A stretch of 64,000 bases of DNA from Panopea generosa (taxonomy: Eukaryota; Mollusca; Bivalvia; Adapedonta; Hiatellidae). Below, in pieces: positions 1 to 12,380 of this stretch. The notes beneath the pieces were generated by a model. It was not told the DNA's origin, did no database searches, and was given only the letters and a program-made list of their open reading frames with translations. Every line of letters starts with the position of its first letter. The first letter of the stretch is position 1. A program made the position numbers and the translations under genes. The DNA lies in assembly GCA_029582155.1 (NCBI GenBank), contig CM055903.1, positions 45,271,595 to 45,335,594 of the forward strand. Direction: 5' to 3'.

Positions 1-862
1 TAAAGTTCAAACAATAATTGAAACAATGCTAGCTTACAGTTCATGTAGTTACCAGAGTCAAGGATATTTTATCACTATATTCTGGGTTTTTAATGAAATA
101 ACAATTTCCTTTCAAAGCAGCAACATCATTTTGATGATGATCTTAATTTTATTTCTTTATATATAACACGGATAGTTACTTTTGGAAGACAAAATTGTTT
201 CAACTGATATTAGATTGAAGAAGAATGGCTCGAAAGAAACTGGAATTATACAAAACTACTCAATGAATTTGTAAAAGGTGACAATATCTGAAAAGTAAAA
301 AGAATGTGGCGGTTTTTATATTGGATTTATTGTATACTGATTATAAAGACAGGTTTAAACAAACACGTGTATGTTTAAACAGTTAGTGAAAGGGTCTGGA
401 AACGTTTTACCAAGACACATTTATCTTAATTAAATTAAAATCATATTTGCATTAAGTAAGACAATAACAGTAAAATTATTATATAGTGTTATAATTACTA
501 TATGTCAAAATAAATAACTGTCACTGTTCTATTGTACACATCACATATCGTGTTTACATTTTAATCTAAATGTAGCCGGATCAACAAAGCTCAATCGGTC
601 TGTATAACTCTACTCTCTCATATAAATGCCAAGAAAATGCATTTTTTGATCGAACATTTATATGCTTTCAATAAAGAACTGTTAATCACTCTTCTCACGT
701 TGACGAAATGCAATGAATGACGATCACAAAATTTTAATTTTATTTACCCTTTTCGCAAAAGTGATACAATGCTCAGCAGATAGCATTTATTTTATTGATA
801 AAATTATCACAAAATGATAATTGAAAGAAAAAATAAAAGTCAAAACAAAATGCTATTTATAG
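1..862. other. Intronic sequence, no feature seen
   Basis: AT-rich sequence upstream of left-copy exon 1. I see no conserved coding frame or known repeat. Its partner would lie beyond 64000. Confidence 0.5.
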
Positions 863-1155
863 CCTCCACTGTGCCCAGCATATCATTCACGCCAACTGTG
901 GAAGCAACTGTTCTCCGGGTGGATGACAAGAGTGGAAACAAGCAAAATGTCTTAACATTTTACTGTGATTTCACACCTCCGTCTGATACAGACTACTTCT
1001 ATGAAGTTGAATGAGGATTATCAACTGGATTGTCTTGGACTACAAGTATCCACGTGTCAGATACTTTACAATTGACCAGCAAAGATGAATTTAGGAACAG
1101 AACGTCTTTAAACGAGAAAGACTTAGAGAGTAAAGGACTTAAAATCGGAATAACA
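863..1155 (+). pseudogene. Left-copy exon 1 with premature stop
   Basis: The exon is 293 nt, acceptor CTATTTATAG/CCTCC and donor ATAACA/GTAAGT. It encodes SISFTPTVEATVLRVDD and then YFYEVE, followed by TGA (1012-1014). After the stop the same frame resumes GLSTGLSWTT, matching the intact right-arm exon. The single TGG-to-TGA change is the only stop. Confidence 0.8.
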
Positions 1156-1560
1156 GTAAGTTTTATTTAAGGGCATTTGTTTGTGTTGAGGCTATAGCAA
1201 TAACAGCTTTTGTGTTTATATGTTTTGTATTATATTTTAATCTTGGTATCTAAGAATTTTCATACAATTATAAATGAAATCAGTTACTACAAACAGACCT
1301 GTCTCAAGCTGTCAGTTAAGTGAAGAACAAAAGCATTTTAAGATAGGTTGTCGTTTAATGCAGGTTAATTTGCTCTGAAAATATATAAATGGAAATAACA
1401 AATGCGACTGCTTAAGACAAGCGGTTGCTTAATAGAGGTATTTTCACTGACATGCATATACGTTGTGTTAATCACGGACAATACTATACATCTGGCATGG
1501 ACGGTCTTTTATTTTCGAGCAACACTGATCGAGTTCTGCGATTGCAATCGTTCAAAAAAT
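1156..1560. repeat. Intron with dispersed repeat fragment
   Basis: The stretch from about 1295 to 1510 (CTGTCTCAAGCTGTCAG ... GACAAGCGGTTGCTTAATAG) is present in both arms (right side 63360-63600). It resembles dispersed repeats with paired AAGCGGTTGCTTAA-type motifs. No coding potential is recognised. Confidence 0.4.
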
Positions 1561-2640
1561 AAAAACAATGAGACTCGATGTACAGGAGGGCCTTCTTATC
1601 CCCCAACCGAAGGCGAAGGGGGGTATGGTAATCGTCTCCGTCCGTCCGTGCGTGCATAACTACCAAAACATTTCGAGCGATTTTGTTGAATCTTCACACA
1701 ATGATAAAGGGCATTGAGAGGAAGTGCAGTTTACGAGAACTACATATCTACCTTGCTTCTTTTTTTAATTATGTCCCTTTATTGAATTTACTTGTGCGGA
1801 GCATAACTACAAAACTATTCAAGCGATTTTTTTATTTTTCACTATCTTAATTTATAATGACAGAGGACTTTAAGAGGAAGTGCAGTGTACACAAACAATA
1901 AATCTACATTGCTTACTTTTTTAATTATCTCCCTTTATTAATTTACTCTTTTGTCCGGCGCAAAACTCTAAAACTATCCAAGGTATTTTGTTGAGTCTTA
2001 ACACTATTGACTGAGGACATTGAGAGGAAGTGCAGTGTACAAGAACCTTAAACCTACCTTGCTAACTTTTTGAATGATCTTCCCATATTAAATGTATACT
2101 TTTGGTCGGAGCATTACTCCAAAACTATTCAAGGGTTTTTGTTGAATCTTCACACACTGACTGCGAACATTGAAAGGAAGTGTAGTGTACAACAATCATA
2201 ACTCTACCTTGCCCTCCTTTTGAATTATCTTATTTTATTAAATTTACTTGCCTTAGGCATAACTCTAAAAGTGCTGAATGGATTTTATTCAAACTGCATA
2301 CAACGACAGACGACATTAAGAGGAAGAGCAGTGTCCAACAATTATCCCTATTTATCACTTTTAGTATTCTTGTCATAATGATAACTCAAGGGATTTTGTT
2401 CATATTCCACACAATTATAAAGAACATTGAGACGAAGTGCATTATCTAGTGCATAATATTTTGTGCTTGACCAGAACAGAAACCAAAAAGTGTTCAAGGG
2501 ATTTAGTTGATATTTCACACAATTATAGAGGAGATTGAGAGGAATTGCAGTGTGCAGAACTCTTTCTTCTGTCTTTACATAATTATCCCCTTTGCTATTA
2601 TATTTTATAATGCTAGTCCTGAACAGAACTCAAAAGGTGT
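1560..2640 (+). repeat. Degenerate ~150-bp tandem repeat
   Basis: Successive units share CAAAACTATTCAAGCGATTT, then TTGTTGAATCTTCACACA, then GAGAGGAAGTGCAGTG and ATTATCTCCCTTTATT. Unit starts near 1662, 1811, 1971, 2120 and 2267 give a spacing of about 150 bp. The first end carries CCCAACCGAAGGCGAAGGG. The same array is in the right arm at 62180-63290. Confidence 0.7.
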
Positions 2641-2996
2641 TTAAAGACGTTTCTTCGAGTAATTTCTAGCGCGGAGATTCTTTTTAAATTTTGCACACAA
2701 GTACTTTGAAGTAAGACAAGTTTAAAACACTAAAAAAAATATAGGTCCCCATGCTTGTTTTTTTGCTATGACTATTTATAAACTACACCGTTTTACATTT
2801 TTTAAAGAAAAAAAACAGCAAATTGGTGTAAGTTATAAATCTTGTTTAATTTACTAACAAGGTGATATATTTCAACAAAATATTGTTGTCACTCATGTAA
2901 CAAAAGATAAAGTATCTAAAACAGAAAAAGTCATGATGCTCTTTTGAGTTTCACATTTCATACAGTAATTTTCATAAATTTCTAGGATTATAGAAT

Positions 2997-3745
2997 TGGC
3001 CGTTAACGATGTATTTTTACACTAATTTAAAAATAAAAAATGTTCTAACGCGGAGAATTGTTTCATTTTTTCTACAAAGAGGCACCATAACAAACTTTAT
3101 CAGAAAATAAAATAAAAAATATATGTCCCCATGCTTGTTACTAAGTTACAGTGCTTAATGTTACCTCCCTTTACATAAAATGGCCGTAAACTATGCATTT
3201 TAACACTAATTCAATTTAAATAAAAAAAAATTCTAATGCAGAGTATTGTTTCATTCTTTCTACAAAGAGGCACTTTAACAAACTTTATCAGAAAATAAAA
3301 TAAAAAACATATGTTACCTTACTTGTTACTAACTTACATTGCTAAATATTACCTCCCTTTTTCATAAAATGGCCGCAAACGATGCATTTTTACACTAATT
3401 CAATAATAAAAAAAGTTGTAACGCCGAAAATTGTTTCATTCTTTCTACAAAGAGGCACTAAACCAAACTATATCAGAAAATAAAACAAAAAATATATGTC
3501 CCCATTCTTGTTACTAAGTTACAGAGCTAAATGTTACCTCCCTTTTCATAAAATGGCCGTAAATGATGCATTTTGACACTAATTCAATAATAAAAAAAGT
3601 TCTAATGTGGAGAATTGTTTCATTCTTTCTACAAAGAGGCATTATTACAAACTATATCAGAAAATAAAATAAAAAATACAGGTCACCTTGCTTGTTACCA
3701 AGCTACAGTGCTAAATGTTAACTTCCCTTTTCATAAAATGGCCTA
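2997..3745 (+). repeat. ~186-bp tandem repeat, four copies
   Basis: Units begin at TGGCCGTTAACGATG (2997), TGGCCGTAAACTATG (3181), TGGCCGCAAACGATG (3370) and TGGCCGTAAATGATG (3554), with a partial start at 3742. Each contains TTTCATTCTTTCTACAAAGA and a CCCCATGCTTGTTACTAAG block. The array lies inside the left-only block. Confidence 0.8.
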
Positions 3746-4599
3746 AAATTGTCAAAATTGTGAAAATTATCTGTTGTAATTTTTATAAATGAAGTTTCAT
3801 TGCAGAAGTAACTTTCATATTTCTAAATGATGCACTAAATAGCAATTATAATATTTGTAATTTATAATGTAATTACTATTAAATTGCTTTTATACATTTC
3901 ATATATACTGGGTAATTGATGAACATCAATAGTTGTAAAAGTTTGAAATGTTAGAGGCCTAGTGGTAAAACCATGTACTGTCAATCAAGGTTGGATCACC
4001 AGTGACCTGCTACTCAACATAATATCTTCAGAGTTTTATCTACAGTCCATTCAAGTCATTTTTCTGTTATTTATCTTGGCTATAGTAGTCGCACTGTCAT
4101 CCATTATTATTACATAAACTTGAAATTTTTATTCCTGTACTGGGCTACTTCCAACTTTAATCTTTGAATTGTCATTAAAATTTTAGAACACTGCCTGGTG
4201 AACTGGTAGTGATTGTTCTTAATTTTTCATTATATGTGCATTTCCTAGTCTTCTGGAAAAACATCATATGTTTTTCAAATACTTTTTGTTAACATGGTCC
4301 CAGTATCTGATTTACTGTCACAATCCATTCTTCTGGCAACAAATATTGTAATAAATTGGCCTGGTCCTGGTATACTACTTGACTGACTTCATCACTGAAA
4401 ATTAAAGGAAGCTTATATGAGATAAAGAAATAAATGACAATGTTTGTTTGTATGTAAGCTTAATTTGCATCATCACCAGTTTCCCATTTGGGTGATGCAC
4501 TCAGAAGAGTAAACAGTTTAGACTTTTTAGATTTGTGGGGGATAGTGCAGGAAACAAATATCATAGAAACCTAATTATATGTTTCACCTGATTCTTTTG

Positions 4600-4750
4600 C
4601 TTGGTGTATAGCACCATCATAAAAGTCCTCAGTTCAAAGTCCCATCTGAATGACAGTTAGCACTGTAAGTTAGCCAGCCTCAGGTATCAAACTCTCAACC
4701 CTGAGCTAGAAGTATCGTGCTCTACTGACTAAGCTCATCGGTCTGGCTAA
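4600..4750 (-). repeat. tRNA-like SINE fragment
   Basis: On the minus strand, GCTTAGTCAGTAGAGCA resembles an A box and GAGAGTTTGATACC a B box, with the spacing of a tRNA-derived head. It is degenerate and has no clear tail. It lies inside the left-only block. Confidence 0.4.
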
Positions 4751-5459
4751 AAAAAACGACAATGTATTTAAATAAAATAGCACAATATATGGGTATAGAT
4801 TGACAACTCAAGGGCTATAACTGAGCAGCAATTCCTGTTATGATATCTATGTTCAAACCATTGACCAAAATCTTATGGTTATAAACTTGCATACACGTAT
4901 GTGGACATTTTTTTACTGAATGAAACTGTTATGTTATGTAACAAGCAGTCAAGGGGTTGCAAGCTCAAATCCCCACTTTGCAAGTCTCGGTGATGATTTA
5001 AATATATGCAAATTCCAACATTGTGTCTCATGTTCATTCATCTTTAATCACTGATTCAAGTGGGAAAGTTGTCAGTTATTTGCACGGATATTGGGTGTGC
5101 CAAACAAGTAGTCACAGGTTTGAACCCCCTCAGATCATCTGTTGTGCTTATGATTATTTTGTTGTAATCCATAGTAGAAATAAGCTGAAACGGTTAAATT
5201 ACATTAATAATTACCATTGGCCCCTTTCGATGATTGTCACTCTTTCATTTAGTGTTTCTGTACACATTGTCTATGTCACGATATTGATTGTCTCTTCATA
5301 GTTAATGAAGCCACTACAGGTATTTAAAGCACCGACATCTCAATCCATCTGTAACCTGAGCCTCTGTTTAGCCTTCCTGAAATGTGTTGAATAGTTTCTT
5401 ATTTTCATAATTCATGTAACAATTTTCTGTTTAACAGGAAACACAGAACATGACGGTGT

Positions 5460-5725
5460 ATAAATTTATTTTTAACATTTACTCAATGTAAGAATACTGT
5501 TCGAATCCCCGCCTGGCAACAGTCTCCAGGATGATAGATATACAGCATTGTGTCTCTTTATCAATCGTCTCTCACCGCTGATTCAAGTGGGAATATTCAA
5601 GTGGCTATCAGTTACTTGCGGAGATGGGGTGTGCTCAAATACTGGTTAATTCCAGGAAACAGTGGTTAGGTGATCGTCTGTTAGCCCTCGATGGCATGAA
5701 AATGATGTAAATGTTCAACCAATGA
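5460..5725 (+). repeat. SINE-like fragment
   Basis: GTTCGAATCCCCGCC near 5500 is a B-box-like start. It is followed by a body with CTGATTCAAGTGGGAA, CAGTTACTTGCGGAG and GATCGTCTGTTAGCCCTC. The body CAGTTACTTGCGGA is also found in the SINE at 9381, and a second diverged fragment lies at 5025-5120. Confidence 0.45.
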
Positions 5726-6472
5726 ATCACTTTTTATAGTTGTTCATCTCTAGAAATCATAAAGTAAGTTATCATTTTATGTGATACATTAATATTGATC
5801 AGTGAGTTATGATAAAGCATCAACTAACCTTATACTCAATTGCTTTGTGTTGATGTCAAATGATATTGGACTTTTCCTGTTTAATCGATGTGTCTTGTTT
5901 GTGTCCACTGTTCTTATACTTCCACATATACAGTTAATGTATAACGTTGACCCATATATATAAGTGTCTTCCATAGTGTCCTTCAATACCAAACTTTTAC
6001 ATGCATCAGGTCAGCTAAATGTCAAAATTCAAGATTTATTCTTCCTTGTCTCCATCCCGGTATGAATAATATTGTTTCAGGTAAATTCATTATGTATTCA
6101 GCGCTTTGGAACAAATTCACAAATGATCCATATCCGAAAAATGAGTTATCCGAAATGTTACCACTACGAGTATTGATTATATTTTCGTAGTTGTTTCTTC
6201 GACTTCGTTATGTACACGCACTTCTGGTGGTTTAGAACGAAAAACAATATACTCTTCCGTGCTTTTCGATCGCTACCTTGAAAAAATTTCTGACATCTCG
6301 AAATGAAAGTACTTCGCTTTGTAAATATCCTAATGCGACTCGACTTTTAATGAGCATTAAAATAAGGAAAATGCATTTTTAAAGAAGAAGAATTGAGGAT
6401 TATTTATAACCGCCATTATGCGACTACCCCACGGAAGCACTTCCTTTTTGCAATGGTGGCACTATGCCTTAA

Positions 6473-7040
6473 GAGATTTAGTTGATATTTCACACAATAA
6501 TAAAGGACGTTAAGAGGAAGTGCAGAGTGCAGGAAGCATAACTCTTTCTTCTGTCTTCGCAGAATTATTTCCCTTTGTTATTTTCTTTTTTTTTTTTGAG
6601 CATACCTTGAAACGTTTTGAAGTGAATGCTTTGAAACTGCATACAGTGATTGAAAGCATTGGCAGGAAGTGGACAGTACAAGAAATTGCTTCGGCCGGGA
6701 GATTGAACATGTCCAACATGACTGTTGTTAAATTGTAAAGTCATCTCACAGTACATAACACTGCATTTGAACATCAGTAAGACACAAAGATGTATCAATC
6801 TCATTGTCTTTTACAGATAGCGTGTTCGATAGTAGCTAAAAGCGAACTAGGTGGAGCATCGAGTTTGGCGTGGTTAGTAAGCCTAAATTCTTAGGAATCG
6901 AGGTTAGTATAAACTGTTTCATGCCAAGTCGGTCATGTTGTGATTACAAATGCCAAGCCATACGAAAATATTTGAACATTGGCGGTTTTCTATGAAATCA
7001 CATAACCTTTACATCGGTAGTAAACATACCTGGGTCATGT
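6473..7040 (+). repeat. Continuation of the ~150-bp degenerate repeat, then intron
   Basis: TTTAGTTGATATTTCACACA and GAGGAAGTGCAGAGTGCAGG continue the array of 1560-2640 after the TTAA block. About 6610-7040 is intronic sequence with no recognised feature, shared with the right arm at about 61660-62180. Confidence 0.5.
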
Positions 7041-7560
7041 TACAGTCATGTTTAACCGCATATTACAGTCATGTTTAACCGCATATTACAGTCATGTTTA
7101 ACCGCATATTATAATCTTGTTTAACAGCATATTATAGTAATTTTTATTTGCATATTACTATCACGTTCAATCACATATTACTGTCACATGTTATAATATA
7201 ATACAGTCACGCTTTATTGCATATTAGTGTCATATTTAATCGCATATTACTGTAACGTTTAATCAGCTATCACAGTCATATTTAATGATATACCTGTTAC
7301 GTTTAATCACATACTACAGTCACGTTAAAAGGCAAAATACTATCAACTGTTATCGCTTTTTACTGCCACCTTTAATCAAATATTACAGTCCTGTTAAATA
7401 GCATATTACTGTCACCTTTATTCGAACATTACTGCCATATTTTATCACATATAACAGTCACGTTTAATTGAATATTAATGTCATGGTTAATTGCATATTT
7501 ATGTCACGTTTAATCTCTATTAATGTCATATTTTATCGCATACTAATGTTACGTTTAAAC
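7040..7560 (+). repeat. 23-bp minisatellite
   Basis: Diverged units of the type GTCACGTTTAATCGCATATTACA repeat every 23 bp. The first four are nearly perfect. The partner array at 60904-61665 has about fourteen near-perfect copies at the same end. Confidence 0.8.
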
Positions 7561-7561
7561 A

Positions 7562-8372
7562 AAATGATTGATTTATTGATTGATTTCGGTAATGAATGCC
7601 TACATGGACAATTCAAACATGTACATTTATTAAAATTATTACATACATGACGCATAGTGAGCCATGACATGCACACCTCCACCAAGGATAACACAAACAA
7701 TACTAAACCTTTATTTCCATTTTGGTCCTTTGTGTTGTTAGCATGACATAGAGGCAATCAATCAATCAATTGATACCTTAATTATTATAGAAATTAATTG
7801 CCTAATAACTTAATATTAGTCGAGTATACTACCACATGCAATATCAGCATTAAGTTGATTAAATATATCACTTTATATTGTAACTTGCACAGTTACATTT
7901 AATTTATCACATGTTTAAATGAATATCACAGACTTAAATGGTGCATAATAATAATGCATTTATAAATATATATAAAAAACAACAACAAAGAATGTGATTC
8001 AAAATTATGCTAAGTTATCAAGCAAACGATACTTAATAGCAGCCTTAAAACAAGGAAATTTCTCAGTCTGAGTAATATTGGCAGGTAAAATGTCCAACAA
8101 ATTATATCCTCTGAAGCAGAAGGACTTAGACCAAACCCTTTAACCATAGGGACAGCATAACACTCGTGTGACTTAGTCTAGACCTGTAAGAGTGAATAGC
8201 GTTCTGTGGAGTAAAATATTCTCAAATATAATCAGGGGCTAACCCATTTTTATCTTAAACACATGACAGCAGACAATCTGATCAACACGGTTATTAATTG
8301 GTGACCAGTTTAAAGACTGAACTTGTTCCAATCAAATACGCGCACTAGGATCCGTGTCGAGCACCAATCGTG
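7562..8372 (-). pseudogene. LINE 3' end relic (left arm)
   Basis: This is the minus-strand copy of the LINE fragment better preserved at 60100-60903. It holds the C-terminal end of a non-LTR ORF2-type protein (about 8035-8372), a 3' UTR and a terminal ATTGATT-type microsatellite near 7565. It sits inside the 23-bp minisatellite. It is decayed by stops and frameshifts. Confidence 0.6.
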
Positions 8373-8712
8373 CAAATATTACAGACAAGTTAAATGGCAT
8401 GTTACTATCATCTTTTATCCCGTATTAATGTAACAATTAATCGAATATTACTGTCGCGTTTATTTTAATATTACTGCCATGTTTATTCACATATTACATT
8501 CACGTTTAACAGCACATTTCTGACATATTTGATCGCGTTCTATTACTGTCACGTTTAGTCACATATTATATTCACGTTTACTTGCAAATAACTGTCACGT
8601 TTAAATACACATTTAGTCGCATATAAATGTCAAGTCAACCCCATAGTATTGTCGCATTTAATCGCATTAAGCAGTCACTTCTTATCACATATTATAATCA
8701 CGTTTATTCGCA
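8373..8712 (+). repeat. 23-bp minisatellite, second block
   Basis: More diverged units of the CACGTTTAATCGCATATTA type continue beyond the LINE relic. The LINE therefore inserted into a pre-existing array. Confidence 0.7.
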
Positions 8713-9380
8713 TATTGCTTTTATAATATAATTATGTTCAGAATAAGTCAGTTACCGTAAATACGTGTATGTTTATTTGAGACTACAACAAAATAAAAGC
8801 CCTGCGACCAGTGCAGCATAGGCTTATGTACTAAGGACAAATGCAAGATAGTGTGAATCATGTAACCATATAGAGTGCATTCAGTTATATACAACCCCCA
8901 ATCCCACTTTTAAAGTGAATATATCAGTGTTTTTTAAAATTTTAGAATTGCCTCAAAATATTTTTATCCAATATACCATGCGTATATATACTCACTGATC
9001 CAATATTGCCAAAAATATATCTATTTAAACTTGCCGAAATAATATATCAAAAAGAGCTTTTTTAACTTATATACGCCTTGGTTAGACTAAATAGATTTCC
9101 CGCTTAAAATGGCAACATATTTGGTGACATATCAAATGAGTCACGTGATTTCATTTTGACTTCAATTTGATTTGTTATACTGGTTTACACGTAGTAAAAT
9201 TTATTTCACCTTAGTTAGAGTCAGAATGACGATGCGAAGGTCGTCACACAATATTTAAGTGCTGTTTATATTTTGAATTGGGATTTTGTTTTAAGTTTGC
9301 CTCTCCAATTTACATATCGATTTTGTCACGTTTTGTTAGAGTAAACATACAAAATTATTCGGTTTATATTTATTCACAGG
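8713..9380. other. Intron, no feature seen
   Basis: Unique-looking AT-rich sequence shared by both arms. I see no gene or known repeat. Confidence 0.45.
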
Positions 9381-9628
9381 GTCCTCCGTGGTCGGGTGGT
9401 CTAAGGCGCCGTCTCAAGATCACTTACCTCTCACTGCTAAGGTCGTAGGTTCGAGTCCCGCTCGCTCATAAAACGTTATGTGAGAAAGTTTCCAGTTACT
9501 TGCGGAAGGACGGTGGTTCTACTCAGTCTGATTCAGTCTGAGGTCTTCCTCCACCAGTAAAACTAGATATGCCATATATAACCTAAAATATGTTGAAAAT
9601 GGCGTTAAACCCCATTTAAAAAATAAAT
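9381..9628 (+). repeat. tRNA-derived SINE
   Basis: The head GTCCTCCGTGGTCGGGTGG is followed by TCTAAGGCGCCG (A-box region) and GGTTCGAGTCCCGC (B box). The body has AAAGTTTCCAGTTACTTGCG and GAGGTCTTCCTCCACCAG, and the tail is AAATGGCGTTAAACCCC then AT-rich. The head resembles a Leu/Ser-type tRNA. The acceptor stem does not pair as a functional tRNA would, so this is a SINE and not a tRNA gene. Confidence 0.8.
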
Positions 9629-9679
9629 TTATTCATGATACTGATGTTTAAAGATATTAGGTCAGAATCTAATTTCCCA

Positions 9680-10240
9680 TGGACGAGTTGGAAATGGCGT
9701 GTTTATCATTGGTCGGTCAATGTCTCCATTTATCCCAGATCACCAAATGGATTATTTTGCATTGTCTATGTCTCACCTTTAAATTAATTGTTCAGGGTTT
9801 TTCATCACAGCCAATCGTTCCAAGGAAGGCTCGATCCTCTACTTTGTCAACGTTTCTCGTTGACAGAGATCATTTGACCAAGTGACCAATCCGATTGCAC
9901 CCTCTGTTCGTTGAGTGCGTTACTCGGCAAGTACTTCTGACGTGTTCAGATACTGCTCCGCATCGTTTGCATCGACTATTAGGCTTCACTGGTGGCTTAT
10001 TCTGCTCAAACGTTGACATCGGCATGTGTTGTGTTTGTTTTACATAGTCCATCGTATTTATGACAACGTGATTTCTAACAACTGGTTGTTATTTTCGAAC
10101 TTCCTTTTTTCGCCTTGCAGTGTTAATTGACTTTTCGAGTGTAAGCACAGCGTCCAATTGCAGTTTCTCAGAAATGCTGACATCTCACAATGTAACTTTT
10201 GAATTTATCACATACATTTTTGTACTTTTTTCCTCACTTG
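9680..10240 (-). pseudogene. Gypsy-type gag/protease relic (left arm)
   Basis: On the minus strand, LTLEKSINTARRKKEV is a typical end-of-Gag motif of Gypsy LTR retrotransposons. It is followed by a zinc-knuckle-like CKRCG ... EHVRSTC and then CNRIGH. Beyond the open stretch, RAFLGTI and INLKV resemble the sequence before a retroviral-type protease active site. Stops and frameshifts interrupt it, and no LTRs or polymerase are visible. The same relic is at 58250-58790. Confidence 0.6.
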
Positions 10241-11035
10241 AATTAAATTAATTAAATATTTCGTCCGTGTCACATGTGTTTACTCGACCTTATATGTCGT
10301 GGGTAGGTGTTGGTTACAATATAAAAAAGTCTTAATTTATTCAATGTATCTAATCTGATCAGTCACTCTCTCCCCGGTATGATCTGATCTACAATACAAA
10401 CAATTATACATTCAATCAATTACAATGCATACATATCGAAACATTTACATATACCTGTGGTAATTTGTAATGAGCATATCATAAATGCTGAAATTCACAT
10501 TAATCTTCTATTTAATTATTAAGTAATAGTTTGATACAATAATTTAAACATATAACAAGTATGAAAATAAATGTGTAAATGGTTTGCAATATACACATTA
10601 AATTGGGTATTCCATATTCCAATAACGCTGACAAATGTATCGTGCAGTGATTTTGAGCAGGTTAATGGGAGGTAATTTATAATAAATTTAGTTAACTACA
10701 CTGATCTCCCAACAACCTATTTTTAGCATAATACTATAATATAGGACTTAATGAATGTTTTATTTCAAATGAAAAGGATACAATTTAAGACTGGGCTTTA
10801 AGGTTCATTTTATCTCATCCTATGACATCCCAATCATTACCCAAACAATAAATGATAGTGTTAACTTACTGTACCTCTTCTTTATCACTTAGTTCCGATG
10901 TCACTTTTTATCTAATTAAAAAAACAATTATAGTACATTGAACATCATAATTCATTTAATCAAAATATACTTTAACTGCAAGGTTAATAAATATCTGTAA
11001 GAGGAGACTATCATATTAAAACGCTACACTAGGCT
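10241..11035. other. Intron, no feature seen
   Basis: AT-rich sequence shared with the right arm at about 57310-58250. The left copy lacks a segment of about 110 bp that the right copy has at 57440-57551. Confidence 0.45.
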
Positions 11036-11700
11036 ATCTGCTGATGGTGAATTACAACGCTACACTAGGCTATCTGCTGATGGTGAATTAACACAGATAC
11101 ATGTGTATAGAGTGCATCAATTTTTTGGCAGTTGGAGTTTAACTCTTTTTTAAACTGCATATAACAAACACTTTTATGAGAAAAAAATTGCCAATTAAAT
11201 ATATTAACAATAATCAAGTAGTATGCAACATTTTAACAAAAACGATGCATTGATGACGGTGAAAATTTAAAAAAGGGTTCTTTGAATCATGTACTGCATT
11301 ATATAAAACATACCCTAGAGCCATCTTGCGGCTTTTATATAGCAGATGGGGCTTTAAAGGACCATCATTTGCGCCTGGGTAGTAAATATTTGTTAGAGGA
11401 GACTATCAAATTACAACGTTACGCTAGACTATCTGCTGATGGTGAATTAACACAGATCCATGTGTAAAGAGTGCATCTCCCTCCATTTTCAAATTTTTGG
11501 CAGTTGGAGTTTTACTCTTTTTTTAAACTGCATATAACAAACACTTTTTGGAAACTAATTTTTGTCAATTAAATGTATTAATAATAATCTAGTAGTATGC
11601 AACATTATAACAAAAGCAATGCATTGATTTGAATCATGTACTGAATTATATAGAACCTGCCCCAGAGCCATCTCGCGGCTTTTATATGGCAGTTTGGGTT
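11036..11700 (+). repeat. ~350-bp tandem duplication
   Basis: Two diverged copies share AGGCTATCTGCTGATGGTG, TTTTGGCAGTTGGAGTTT, TTTAAACTGCATATAACAAA, GAATCATGTACTGCATTATA and GAGCCATCTTGCGGCTTTTA. Starts near 11059 and 11405 give a spacing of about 346 bp. A further partial start is at 11018. Both arms have it. Confidence 0.75.
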
Positions 11701-12195
11701 TTAATTGCATATTTCAGTCACATGATTTCACATAATAAAGTAAGGTTTAATCGCATGGTACTGTCACGTTTTATTGCATATTACTGGCATGTATACACAA
11801 ACAGTACAGTCACGTTTAGTCGCATATCATTGTCACGTTTACTCACATATTACTGTCACGTTTAGTCACATTTTACAATCACGTTTAATCGTATGATACT
11901 GTAACGTTTTTTCACATATTACATTCACGTTTAATCGCACATTACAGTCACGTTTATTCACATATTACAATCATGTTCAATTGCATATTACAGTCTCATT
12001 TAATCACATGTTACAGTCACGTTTAATCACATGTAACAGTCACGTTTAAGTTGCATATTACTGTCACGTTTAATCACATAATACTGTCACGTTTAACCAC
12101 ATATTACTCTCACGTTTAATCACATATTACAGTCACGTTTAACCATATGTTACAGTCACGTTTATTCGCATATCACAGTCAACTCACACATATTG
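11701..12195 (+). repeat. 23-bp minisatellite, third block
   Basis: About 20 units of the ACAGTCACGTTTAATCACAT type, more regular than the other left-arm blocks. It ends 190 bp before exon 2. The right-arm partner is 56170-56660. Confidence 0.8.
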
Positions 12196-12380
12196 CGATC
12201 AAGTCAACTACACTTAGTGCAGAGTCGTCAGAAATTGATGTCACAAAATGACGGCATATCTGTTCACTTAATATATATTTTTTTCATAATAAAGAAATTA
12301 TACTATAAAACCGGATAAATTTATATAATTGTTGATATGAGCATATACGTATTTTAAAATCCAATACTCTTTACACACAG

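Larger units (their letters stand above)
2641..6472. mobile_element. 3.8-kb TTAA-flanked block, left arm only
   Basis: TTAA at 2641-2644 and at 6469-6472 bound a 3,824-bp block. The right arm has one TTAA at the same place (62223-62226) with flanking sequence continuous on both sides, so it represents an empty site. The block begins AGACGTTTCTTCGAG and ends GGTGGCACTATGCC; these are not inverted repeats of each other. It contains a 186-bp tandem array and SINE-like fragments, but no transposase is visible. Alternative: a deletion in the right arm between TTAA direct repeats. Confidence 0.6.

Noticed and set aside
6510-6804. Overlapping small open frames on both strands
   Set aside because: They lie in the degenerate ~150-bp repeat, show no motif and differ between arms.
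7040-7560. CRISPR-like array
   Set aside because: Units are contiguous 23-bp repeats with no spacers, in a eukaryotic intron.
9381-9470. tRNA gene with A and B boxes
   Set aside because: The stretch continues into a shared body and AT-rich tail found elsewhere in the window, and its acceptor stem does not pair; it is a SINE head.
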